This document shows, piece by piece, positions 7,401-12,841 of a stretch of DNA of 12,841 nt. Within the stretch, counting starts at the first letter, position 1; the number at the start of each line of letters is the position of its first letter. The notes below the pieces were generated by a model. That model was not told where the DNA came from. It made no database searches and was given only the letters and a program-made list of their open reading frames with translations. The DNA lies in assembly GCA_946611595.1 (NCBI GenBank), contig CAMODY010000038.1, positions 1 to 12,841 of the forward strand. The letters run 5' to 3'. The DNA comes from an uncultured Clostridia bacterium (GTDB taxonomy: Bacteria; Bacillota; Clostridia; Lachnospirales; Lachnospiraceae). Made by a program: the position numbers and the translations under genes.

Positions 7401-8760
7401 TGAGGTCAACAATTTAGGCGCTGCAAGAATCCGTATCCGCTCTCTGCTCTCTGCATTAAAAGAAAAGAAAGCACAGGGTAATAAGAGAACGATCACATCC
7501 GCTGCTTACGACCGCATCGAATTTACTGAAGAAATGCGTTCAAAATACACGATCTTAGCTCCGCAGATGTCTCCGATCCACTTTGAGATCTTACAGGCAG
7601 TTTTTGAAGCCAGCGGATATAATTTCGTTATCCTTGACAATGACAATAAGAATGCGATCGATGCAGGCCTTAAATATGTTAATAATGATGCCTGCTACCC
7701 TTCCATTATCGTTGTCGGGCAGATGATGGACGCTTTAAACAGCGGCAAATATGATCTTGATAAGACAGCTCTTTTGATCACGCAGACAGGTGGCGGTTGC
7801 CGTGCTTCTAACTACATTGGTTTTATCCGAAGAGCGCTTACTAAAGCCGGTATGGGACAGATTCCGGTTATTTCCCTAAGCTTAGGCCTTGAGAAAAACT
7901 CCGGATTTAAGATCTCTCTGAATATGTTAAGAAAAGCTTTGTATGGAGTCGTAATCGGTGACGTCTTCATGCGCGTGCTTTATGCGACAAGACCATATGA
8001 AGATATCCCTGGCTCTGCAGATGAACTGCACCGCAAATGGGCAGATAAAGTAAAATATGAGATTGCTAATACAAGCTTTACCAGAAAGCGCGTAATCAAA
8101 CTGATCAAACAGATTGTCACGGAGTTTGATAACCTGCCTCGTAAAAGCGTTATGAAACCGCGCGTTGGTATCGTCGGTGAGATTCTGGTTAAATTTATGC
8201 CGATGGCAAATAAAGATGTTGTAAAGCTTTTAGAGCGTGAAGGTGCTGAGGCTGTTATGCCTGATCTGCTCGACTTCGTTTTATATTGCCTGCAGAATAA
8301 CTACTTCAAGGTTGATAACTACAGTGCAAATAAAATGAATTCCGTCCTTGCGACTGTCGGCATTAACTTTATTGAGCATCTCAGAAAACCTGCAACCAAA
8401 GAGCTGGCTAAAAGTAAACACTTTGTCCCTGCATCCGAGATCGGTCACATTGCCGATATGGCTAAAGAGTATGTTTCTCTTGGCAACCAGTGCGGTGAAG
8501 GTTGGTTCCTGACAGGTGAGATGATGGAACTGATCAGCGGCGGTGTTCCGAACATCGTGTGTGTTCAGCCGTTTGGATGCCTGCCAAACCACGTTGTAGG
8601 AAAGGGCGTCATAAAAACGATCAGGAACTCTCATCCGGAAGCAAATATCGTGGCAATCGACTACGATCCTGGTGCTTCCGAGGTTAACCAGTTAAACCGT
8701 ATCAAGTTAATGCTCTCTACAGCAAAAAAGAATCTTGAAAATCAAGGCAAAAGATCATAA
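4492..8760 (+). CDS. Giant CoA-activase fusion: two BadF/HgdC ATPase modules plus DUF2229-like and dehydratase-like regions
   Basis: 1422 residues. Module 1 (about 5-260) has the ASKHA phosphate loop GVDIGSTTVK (8-17), ELGGEDAK (102-109), and the Cys pair placed like the [4Fe-4S] ligands of HgdC activators: C125 in ICAGGTGSF and C164 in RCGVFAKTD. Module 2 (about 318-580) repeats this: GIDAGSTTTK (322-331), DIGGQDMK (419-426), ACSSGCGSF (C444/C448) and RCTVF (C483). A Cys cluster follows (C612, C615, C619, C638), then a DUF2229-like region with SECYPAKLAHGH (726-737). The C-terminal half has NNDACYPS (C1068), CGEGW (C1334) and PFGCLPN (C1363), resembling 2-hydroxyacyl-CoA dehydratase subunits. 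Such activators use ATP to push a low-potential electron onto a dehydratase; the substrate of this long form is not known to me. Only one ATG fits the first beta strand. It is monocistronic and followed by a strong terminator. Confidence 0.88.
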   Translation: MDTLFRLGVDIGSTTVKIAILDSEDNVCFSDYRRHYANIQETLAALISDAAKTLGNVNLSPVITGSGGLQLSKHLDVPFVQEVVAVSTALQSYAPHTDVAIELGGEDAKIIYFTNGIEQRMNGICAGGTGSFIDQMADLLQTDSMGLNEYAKNYKTIYPIAARCGVFAKTDIQPLINEGATHEDLAASIFQAVVNQTISGLACGKPIRGNVAFLGGPLHFLSELRQAFIRTLKLEGEAIIHPDNSHLFAAIGSAMNADENYSISAEELFNQLDHGIKMANEIHRMDPLFSSYDEYDAFAKRHAKATVKKGDISKYHGTCFMGIDAGSTTTKIAVIDTEGTLLWSFYSNNNGSPIETTKRAIAELKELMPEDSKIVYSCSTGYGEALLKSALMMEEGEVETVAHYYAARFFDPSVDCILDIGGQDMKYIRIKNGAIDNVLLNEACSSGCGSFIENFAASMNYSVQDFAKAALFAKSPTDLGTRCTVFMNSNVKQAQKEGAEVSDISAGLSYSVIKNALYKVIKIVDPKEFGEKIVVQGGTFYNDSILRAFEFITGREVVRPDIAGIMGAFGAALIARERYANEAKESGKTPQTTLLSFDEIINLEFKTTLARCQGCTNHCLLTINNFSGGRKFISGNRCEKGIGKEKKDDSVPNLFKYKNDRIFNFQPLAEEDAPRGTVGIPRVLNMYENFPFWATFFKRLGYRVVLSPPSNRKIYELGIESIPSESECYPAKLAHGHIQWLIEKGIKYIFYPSIAYERNETPDAGNHFNCPIVTSYPENIKNNVEDLEKYNIHFEHPFLAMTDYRIFTEGLVRVFATEEYGFSAPEVISASKAGWDVLMNVKKEIEQKGEEVLKWMEETGNQGIVLAGRPYHIDPEINHGIPELITSYGIAVLTEDSVSHLGRVERPLIVLDQWMYHSRLYKAANYVKTRDDLNLIQLNSFGCGLDAVTTDQVNDILSGSGKIYTVLKIDEVNNLGAARIRIRSLLSALKEKKAQGNKRTITSAAYDRIEFTEEMRSKYTILAPQMSPIHFEILQAVFEASGYNFVILDNDNKNAIDAGLKYVNNDACYPSIIVVGQMMDALNSGKYDLDKTALLITQTGGGCRASNYIGFIRRALTKAGMGQIPVISLSLGLEKNSGFKISLNMLRKALYGVVIGDVFMRVLYATRPYEDIPGSADELHRKWADKVKYEIANTSFTRKRVIKLIKQIVTEFDNLPRKSVMKPRVGIVGEILVKFMPMANKDVVKLLEREGAEAVMPDLLDFVLYCLQNNYFKVDNYSANKMNSVLATVGINFIEHLRKPATKELAKSKHFVPASEIGHIADMAKEYVSLGNQCGEGWFLTGEMMELISGGVPNIVCVQPFGCLPNHVVGKGVIKTIRNSHPEANIVAIDYDPGASEVNQLNRIKLMLSTAKKNLENQGKRS

Positions 8761-8768
8761 GAATCTAT

Positions 8769-8801
8769 AAAAAAGAAGGCTTCTCATAAGCCTTCTTTTT
8801 T
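8769..8801. terminator. Bidirectional intrinsic terminator between the CoA activase and ung
   Basis: A perfect 14-bp inverted repeat, AAAAAAGAAGGCTT / AAGCCTTCTTTTTT, with loop CTCAT. It carries a T run on either strand, so it can end both the rightward activase transcript and the convergent leftward ung operon. It starts 8 bp after the activase stop and ends 15 bp from the ung stop. Confidence 0.95.
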
Positions 8802-8816
8802 GTTTATTGTTTACTT

Positions 8817-9491
8817 TCAATCATTTTCGATCTGCCAGTCGATCGGATCGATCCCATGCATGATCAAAAAGGAGTTACATTTTGAAAAGTGTTTGCATCC
8901 GAAGAATCCACGATATGCGGAAAGCGGTGACGGATGCGGAGCCTCAAGGATCAAATGTTTTGGATTATTGAGCATAGCCTTCTTTGCTCTTGCAGGACTT
9001 CCCCAGAGCATGAAGACGATCGGTCTGTCCTGCTCATTTAAAACCCGGATCGCTGCATCTGTAAATTCCTCCCAGCCAATCCCCTTGTGTGAATTAGCCT
9101 GGTGCGCCCTTACCGTGAGGACAGTGTTTAAAAGCAAAACACCCTGCCTAGCCCATTTTTCAAGATAGCCGTTGTTTGGAATATAACAGCCAAGATCATC
9201 CTGCAGTTCTTTATAAATATTGACCAGTGAAGGCGGGATATCGATCCCTTTCTTTACGGAAAAACAAAGCCCATGCGCCTGGCCATCATTGTGATAAGGA
9301 TCCTGCCCCAGGATTACAACTTTAACATCCTTAAGCGGCGTGAAATGGAAGGCATTAAAAAGATCATCGCTTGCGGGAAAGATCTGCTGCGTCTTATATT
9401 CTTCATTGACCTTCAGATAAAGCTGCTTATAATACTCTTTCTTAAATTCCGGTTTTAAGGCCTCTAGCCAGTCATTATTGATCGGAGGCAT
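8817..9491 (-). CDS. ung: Uracil-DNA glycosylase, family 1
   Basis: This 224-residue enzyme removes uracil from DNA to start base-excision repair. All family-1 motifs are present: the water-activating loop GQDPYH (62-67, catalytic D64) followed by GLCFSV (74-79); LLLNTVLTVRAHQANSH (119-135); the beta strand VFMLWGSPA (159-167); and the minor-groove loop HPSPLSAYRGFFGCKHFS (186-203, catalytic H186). Length is normal. The ATG lies 17 nt inside the end of the sensor-kinase gene in another frame, with GAGGAG 7 nt upstream (9499-9504), so it is the third gene of the regulator-kinase-ung operon and may be translationally coupled. The operon ends at the bidirectional hairpin. The link between ung and a two-component system may be simple co-transcription. 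Identification is firm. Confidence 0.97.
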   Translation of the reverse strand: MPPINNDWLEALKPEFKKEYYKQLYLKVNEEYKTQQIFPASDDLFNAFHFTPLKDVKVVILGQDPYHNDGQAHGLCFSVKKGIDIPPSLVNIYKELQDDLGCYIPNNGYLEKWARQGVLLLNTVLTVRAHQANSHKGIGWEEFTDAAIRVLNEQDRPIVFMLWGSPARAKKAMLNNPKHLILEAPHPSPLSAYRGFFGCKHFSKCNSFLIMHGIDPIDWQIEND

Positions 9492-11277
9492 CGTGCGGCT
9501 CCTCTTCTTTTACTTTCCAAACAGTCTCTTTGTGCTCTGCTTTTTTCTCTTTCCGCCTAGAGCTTTTCTCTGTCTTATTTTTTTCTGTCTTGCTCTTTTT
9601 CGGTTTTCTCTTCTCAGGCTTTTCACTTGCCTTTTCGATTGATTGTTTATCAATGATCTTCGTTGTACTTGAGATGATCTTAGAAGCTGTGCTTGCAGTC
9701 TTCTGCCAGATTGGAAGTTCAGTCAGTTTTCTTCTTGGTGCCGTTTCGACAGAAGGTTTATGCTCTTCACTTTCTTCTATCTGTCCCTGCGCAGACTCCA
9801 GGTCGATCCAGAAGGCAACACCATCCGGAAGATTCTGTACGCCACAGGCCTTATTCAAAGAATCTGCAACTGCTTTAACAATAGAAAGGCCGAGCCCGCT
9901 TCCGCCATACTCTCTGGTTCTTGCTTTATCTACCTTATAGAACTTGGCCCAGATGTTGTCGATCTCATCTTCCGGGATATTGTCACCGGAATTAAAGACG
10001 GTAACCCTGATATTTTCTTCGACCTTTTCCACGTTGATACGGATGATCTTGTCATCATTCATGTGGTTTAAGGCATTATTGAAATAGTTAACTAAAACCT
10101 CTTCAAACAGGAATTCATCCGACCAGACATACGCAGTCCTTGAATTATCAAAGAAGATGTTCGCACCCTTTTCTTCAATGATCACCGACATCGTATTTAA
10201 AAAGCCGTTAATAACATCTACTACATTGAAGCGCTCTAAGGATACTGCACTCTTTCCTTCTTCAAGCTGATTAAGGGTAGAAAGACGTTTGATGATCACG
10301 TTCATTTTCTCTGCTTCATCTATAATAACATCGCAGTAGAAATCGCGGTCTTCCTTGCTGGATGAAATCCCCTCTTTCAGGCCTTCTGCATAACCCGAGA
10401 TCAAAGCAATCGGAGTCTTAAGTTCATGAGAGACATCCGACATATATTTCTTACGTGCTTCTTCAAGCTCTGTTTTTCGCTTAAGCTCATTCTCCAAATT
10501 CAAGTTGGAAGATTTAAGCTCAGCAATATTCTTCTCCAATTTTTCACTGATCTCGCGGATATTTTCACCTAATACGCCAATCTCATCCTGGCGCAAATGT
10601 TTATACTCATAATTCTTTGCAAACTCCGCGCTGTCAAAATCTCCTTCATTGACCTTTTGGGAAAGTGCAGCAAGGCGGGAGATTGGTTTGGAATAATAGC
10701 CGATAATAAAATAGATCACAACAGCACTGATCACAAGGATAGCAGCACAGACAATGGCGAAGAAGCCAAGCGATACACGGATATTGTTTTGAATATTGGT
10801 AAGGGAAGATCTTGCAATAAATGAATTTCCATCATCTAAAAATCCCCACATCTCAATGTAGGAGAAATGCTCGTTATCATCATGTGTTACGATTTGGATC
10901 GTATAATTAGTATTCTCATCAACTACTCGATTGCCTCGGCTATCCCCCAGTCCCTCATTATCTCCAAAGGTGATATCATCGAGTCGCTGGGACATTGTCT
11001 CAGAATGGCCAAAGGAATAGATCTGATCACCTGCTGTATTTTTTACCAGCAGTGTGATACCTTCCTCTTCACAAAGAACAAAGACCTCGCCCTCGATTTC
11101 TTCTTTTGTTTCCCCGGAATTCATCTTCTCATAGAGATCTTTCATAGAGCGCTGTTTTACGCTCACAAAAAAACGGGTCGAAAAAATGGCGCACAGGACA
11201 AATCCAATCACGAATGCCAGTGCGACCAAAATAAAGAGCAGATTTACAGTTTTCCAACGAAGCGAGGTTTTTTTCAT
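9475..11277 (-). CDS. Sensor histidine kinase with an unusual Lys/Glu-rich C-terminal tail
   Basis: 600 residues. Membrane segments at about 11-33 and 169-193 flank an extracytoplasmic sensor region of about 135 residues with no motif I recognise. A HAMP domain (about 193-248) and a short coiled coil lead to the HisKA motif MSDVSHELKTP with phospho-acceptor H284. The ATPase domain shows the N box VNYFNNALNH (396-405), G1 NSGDNIP (429-435), F box FYKVDKAR and G2 GGSGLGLSI (458-466). Catalysis should be normal. Residues about 497-600 extend beyond the ATPase fold: a possibly amphipathic stretch (523-550), then a highly basic segment with 15 Lys in residues 551-590. It starts 18 bp after the response regulator, with only a weak GGA-type site, suggesting coupled translation, and overlaps ung by 17 nt. 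It probably phosphorylates the neighbouring regulator; the signal is unknown. Confidence 0.93.
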   Translation of the reverse strand: MKKTSLRWKTVNLLFILVALAFVIGFVLCAIFSTRFFVSVKQRSMKDLYEKMNSGETKEEIEGEVFVLCEEEGITLLVKNTAGDQIYSFGHSETMSQRLDDITFGDNEGLGDSRGNRVVDENTNYTIQIVTHDDNEHFSYIEMWGFLDDGNSFIARSSLTNIQNNIRVSLGFFAIVCAAILVISAVVIYFIIGYYSKPISRLAALSQKVNEGDFDSAEFAKNYEYKHLRQDEIGVLGENIREISEKLEKNIAELKSSNLNLENELKRKTELEEARKKYMSDVSHELKTPIALISGYAEGLKEGISSSKEDRDFYCDVIIDEAEKMNVIIKRLSTLNQLEEGKSAVSLERFNVVDVINGFLNTMSVIIEEKGANIFFDNSRTAYVWSDEFLFEEVLVNYFNNALNHMNDDKIIRINVEKVEENIRVTVFNSGDNIPEDEIDNIWAKFYKVDKARTREYGGSGLGLSIVKAVADSLNKACGVQNLPDGVAFWIDLESAQGQIEESEEHKPSVETAPRRKLTELPIWQKTASTASKIISSTTKIIDKQSIEKASEKPEKRKPKKSKTEKNKTEKSSRRKEKKAEHKETVWKVKEEEPHDASDQ

Positions 11278-11295
11278 TTGCTTTTATCCGGATTC

Positions 11296-11979
11296 CTATT
11301 CATCTACTTCAAATTTATAACCCATACCCCAGATCGTCTTGATATACTCTCCGCATTTTCCAAGTTTGGAGCGGATCTTCTTAACGTGGGTATCAATGGT
11401 TCTAGCATCGCCAAAGTAATCATAGTTCCATACGCTGTTTAAGATCTTTTCTCTAGATAACGCGATGCCTTTGTTTTCTGCAAAATAGCAAAGCAGCTCA
11501 AACTCTTTGAAACTGAGTTCTACTTCTTTTCCGGAAACTTTTACTACATGGGAAGTCTTATTGATCTCGAGTTCTCCGGCTTTAATGATATCTTCTTCAT
11601 TCAGCTTATTCGCACGTCTTAAGATGGCATCAATCCTTGCAACTAAGATCTTCGGGCTGAAAGGTTTCGTAATATATTCATCGATACCAAGATCATAGCC
11701 TAAAAGTTCATCTGTCTCATCGCCTTTTGCCGTCAGCATAATGATTGGAACCTTGGAAATCTTTCGGATTTCCCTGCAGGTCTCCCAGCCATCCATCTTC
11801 GGCATCATGATGTCCAAGATCACGAGATCGATCTTGTTATTGTTATCGTACATGATGTCTAAGGCTTCCTCACCATTGCCGGCTTCTAAGACAGTATAGT
11901 CTTTTGCTACAAGGAAGTCTTTTACGATCTTTCTCATTCTTGCTTCGTCATCAACAACTAAAATTTTTAATTCGCTCAT
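11296..11979 (-). CDS. OmpR/PhoB-family response regulator
   Basis: 227 residues. The receiver domain (1-122) has the acidic pocket D10/D11, phospho-acceptor D56 in LVILDIMMPKMDG, T83 in MLTAK and K105 in ITKPF. The C-terminal winged-helix DNA-binding domain (about 132-225) has the OmpR-type recognition helix region DARTIDTHVKKIRSKLG (191-207) and the wing end IWGMGYKFE. Once phosphorylated by the downstream kinase it should bind DNA as a dimer. Its targets are unknown; no obvious tandem direct repeat stands out in its own promoter. The ATG has AGAGG 6 nt upstream (11986-11990). It is the first gene of the regulator-kinase-ung operon, driven from a promoter with TATAAT at 12039-12044. Family is firm; a specific name (for example VanR-like) is not supported. 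Confidence 0.96.
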   Translation of the reverse strand: MSELKILVVDDEARMRKIVKDFLVAKDYTVLEAGNGEEALDIMYDNNNKIDLVILDIMMPKMDGWETCREIRKISKVPIIMLTAKGDETDELLGYDLGIDEYITKPFSPKILVARIDAILRRANKLNEEDIIKAGELEINKTSHVVKVSGKEVELSFKEFELLCYFAENKGIALSREKILNSVWNYDYFGDARTIDTHVKKIRSKLGKCGEYIKTIWGMGYKFEVDE

Positions 11980-11999
11980 ATTTTGCCTCTCTATCAGTC

Positions 12000-12037
12000 A
12001 AAAAATAATAGACAAACAGCCTGTCAGCTACTTGTCT
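12000..12037 (-). terminator. Probable terminator of mntP
   Basis: Reading leftward, AGACAAGTAGC and GCTGTTTGTCT (12010-12037) form an 11-bp RNA stem with two G-U pairs and loop TGACAG. It is followed by ATTA and a run of six T (12000-12005). It lies between mntP and the response-regulator gene. The four bases between stem and T run make it imperfect, but it is the only candidate end for the mntP transcript. Confidence 0.6.
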
Positions 12038-12038
12038 T

Positions 12039-12069
12039 ATTATACTCAATTTTGTGTCTTATGTGTTAA
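12039..12069 (-). promoter_or_regulatory. Promoter of the response-regulator/kinase/ung operon
   Basis: Minus strand: a perfect TATAAT (12039-12044). The best -35 candidate is TTAACA (12064-12069), at a long 19-bp spacing, so the promoter may need an activator. The predicted start, near 12032, falls inside the 5' arm of the mntP terminator hairpin. Confidence 0.55.
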
Positions 12070-12097
12070 TAAAATAGTGGATGCGGCAATTTGAAAA

Positions 12098-12676
12098 TCA
12101 GAAGTTGATGATGCCAAGATGTTCAAGAAGGATCTTTATGCCGATCAGGATCAGGATGATGCCGCCGGCGATTTCTGCTTTTGCTTTAAGCTTGGCACCA
12201 AACTGGTTTCCGATCACAACACCAATAAAAGAAAGGATCAAGGTCGTAACACCAATGATTGCTATGGATTTCCAGATACTGACGCTTAAGAAAGCAAAGG
12301 AAATCCCTACTGCAAGTGCATCAATACTGGTTGCAATGGCAAGAATAAAGAGTTCTCCGATCTTAAGCTGAAAATCCTGCTCTTCCTTTTCCGGGTTTTT
12401 GATATCTTTTACCGCTTCTACAATCGCCTTGATTCCGATAAAAGAAAGAAGGACAAAGGCGATCCAGTGATCAACAGCTACGATATATTTTTCAAAGTTG
12501 ACCGCAGCATAATAGCCGATCAAAGGCATGATAGCCTGAAAAGCACCGAAGAAGATAGCAATCAAAAGGCCTGCCTTATAATCGATCTTGCGCATGGAAA
12601 GACCTTTGCTGATTGCGACAGCAAACGCATCCATGGAAAGCCCTATTCCGATTAAAAGTATCTCTAAAAATCCCAC
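12098..12676 (-). CDS. mntP: Manganese efflux pump MntP
   Basis: An inner-membrane Mn2+ exporter of the MntP (YebN, UPF0059) family. It shows the two repeated halves with their membrane-embedded aspartates: GLSMDAFAVAISKG near the N-terminus and IATSIDALAVGISFAFL in the second half, plus WIAFVLLSFIGIKAI and AEIAGGIILILIGIKIL. About six hydrophobic helices are visible, with a charged cytoplasmic loop (KNPEKEEQD) in the middle. I chose the GTG at 12676 (192 residues). From it the first key Asp is residue 16, as in the E. coli protein, and the start lies just after the predicted transcription start. ATGs at 12721 and 12688 exist, but the first lies upstream of the promoter and the second overlaps the -10 box, and none has a Shine-Dalgarno. 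No yybP-ykoY Mn riboswitch fits in the 61-bp gap. Confidence 0.92.
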   Translation of the reverse strand: MGFLEILLIGIGLSMDAFAVAISKGLSMRKIDYKAGLLIAIFFGAFQAIMPLIGYYAAVNFEKYIVAVDHWIAFVLLSFIGIKAIVEAVKDIKNPEKEEQDFQLKIGELFILAIATSIDALAVGISFAFLSVSIWKSIAIIGVTTLILSFIGVVIGNQFGAKLKAKAEIAGGIILILIGIKILLEHLGIINF

Positions 12677-12686
12677 AACGCCATGC

Positions 12687-12715
12687 ATTATATATGATTT
12701 GACGGAATATCTCAA
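12687..12715 (-). promoter_or_regulatory. Promoter of mntP
   Basis: Minus strand: TTGAGA (12710-12715), an exact 17-bp spacer and TATAAT (12687-12692), a near-consensus sigma-A promoter. The predicted start is near 12680, leaving only about four bases before the GTG at 12676. It interleaves with the rqcH promoter on the other strand. Confidence 0.7.
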
Positions 12716-12727
12716 TTCCATTATTAT
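12699..12727 (+). promoter_or_regulatory. Promoter of rqcH
   Basis: Plus strand: TTGACG (12699-12704), a 17-bp spacer and TATTAT (12722-12727), each hexamer 5 of 6. Transcription should start near 12734, about four bases before the ATG at 12738; there is no ribosome-binding site. Each promoter's -35 box lies in the spacer of the other. Confidence 0.7.
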
Positions 12728-12737
12728 ATTTAGCGTT

Positions 12738-12841
12738 ATGGCATTTGATGGAAGCGTTGTCGCTTGTTTAAAAGAAGAACTGGACAGAAAGATCTTAGAT
12801 GGTAGGATCCTGAAAGTTGCTCAGCCGGAAAAGGATGAGCT
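12738..12841 (+). CDS. rqcH: NFACT family ribosome quality-control protein RqcH (Rqc2/FbpA-like), N-terminal fragment
   Basis: Only the first 34 codons and two more bases are present; the gene is cut by the right edge. The peptide begins MAFDGSVVACLKEELD, then DGRILKVAQPEKDE, the conserved opening of the NFACT-N domain (pattern DG...L..EL...L..GRI.K..QP..DE). Family members bind stalled large ribosomal subunits with tRNA-Ala and add C-terminal alanine tails to mark nascent chains for degradation; older annotations call them fibronectin-binding proteins. The ATG has no Shine-Dalgarno and lies only about four bases after the predicted transcription start, so the message appears nearly leaderless. 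The gene is divergent from mntP. The call rests on a short segment, but the motif order is characteristic. Confidence 0.85.
   Translation, partial: MAFDGSVVACLKEELDRKILDGRILKVAQPEKDE

Noticed and set aside
4481..8700. Several open frames of 60-140 codons antisense to, or in other frames of, the CoA-activase gene
   Set aside because: They lie entirely within one long, motif-rich gene, show no recognisable domain, and are expected shadow frames of a gene this long.
9530..10071. Rightward frames opposite the kinase C-terminal tail
   Set aside because: They mirror the Lys/Glu-rich tail codons as Phe/Ser/Leu-rich sequence; this is composition, not a gene.
12001..12097. yybP-ykoY manganese riboswitch or another structured leader near mntP
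   Set aside because: The mntP leader is too short, and the hairpin in this spacer is downstream of mntP with a terminator layout.
12719..12728. TATAAT on the minus strand one base before the most upstream mntP ATG
   Set aside because: Transcription from it would start inside the coding frame. The TATAAT at 12687-12692 with a -35 at exactly 17 bp is much better, and the same bases form the rqcH -10 on the other strand.
1..12841. CRISPR arrays, insertion sequences, prophage or integrase genes, tRNA genes
   Set aside because: No spaced repeats, transposase motifs, terminal repeats or cloverleaf-like segments were seen on either strand.

Overview
The window looks like a chromosomal stretch from a low-to-mid GC anaerobic Firmicute, most likely class Clostridia and probably Lachnospiraceae. 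The reasons are the crt-hbd C4-CoA genes, the very large CoA-activase fusion typical of Clostridia, strong GGAGG ribosome-binding sites on many genes, AT-rich spacers and simple intrinsic terminators. Species assignment is inference; there is no rRNA or other definitive marker. All genes look intact, apart from the two cut by the window edges. I see no mobile element, CRISPR array, tRNA or rRNA.

Layout, left to right. (1) 1-2105, leftward: a partial glyceraldehyde-3-phosphate dehydrogenase gene (cut by the left edge) with its own promoter, preceded by a crt-hbd operon (crotonase, then 3-hydroxybutyryl-CoA dehydrogenase) with its own promoter and terminator. crt and hbd carry out the two central, reversible steps between acetoacetyl-CoA and crotonyl-CoA; thiolase, bcd and etfBA are not beside them. 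(2) 2254-4377, leftward: a rhomboid-fold membrane protein with a C-terminal zinc-ribbon-like tail, a Nudix hydrolase and the queuosine enzyme QueH, closely packed and probably co-transcribed. (3) 4492-8760, rightward: one giant gene with two BadF/HgdC-type ATPase modules, a Cys-rich linker/DUF2229-like region and a C-terminal region resembling a 2-hydroxyacyl-CoA dehydratase subunit. It ends in a perfect hairpin terminator shared with the convergent ung. (4) 8817-11979, leftward: an OmpR-type response regulator, its sensor kinase with an unusual Lys-rich C-terminal tail, and uracil-DNA glycosylase, overlapping or tightly spaced as an operon. (5) 12098-12676, leftward: the manganese exporter MntP. 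(6) 12738-12841, rightward: the first 35 codons of an NFACT/RqcH ribosome quality-control gene, cut by the right edge.

The most striking pattern is in the start regions. Most genes have good Shine-Dalgarno sites, but four (rhomboid-like, CoA activase, mntP, rqcH) lack one and instead have a -10 box a few bases before the start codon, as expected for leaderless or nearly leaderless mRNAs. They form two divergent pairs. In the mntP/rqcH pair the two sigma-A-type promoters physically interleave. The response-regulator promoter also appears to fire from inside the mntP terminator, so its transcript would lack half of that hairpin.
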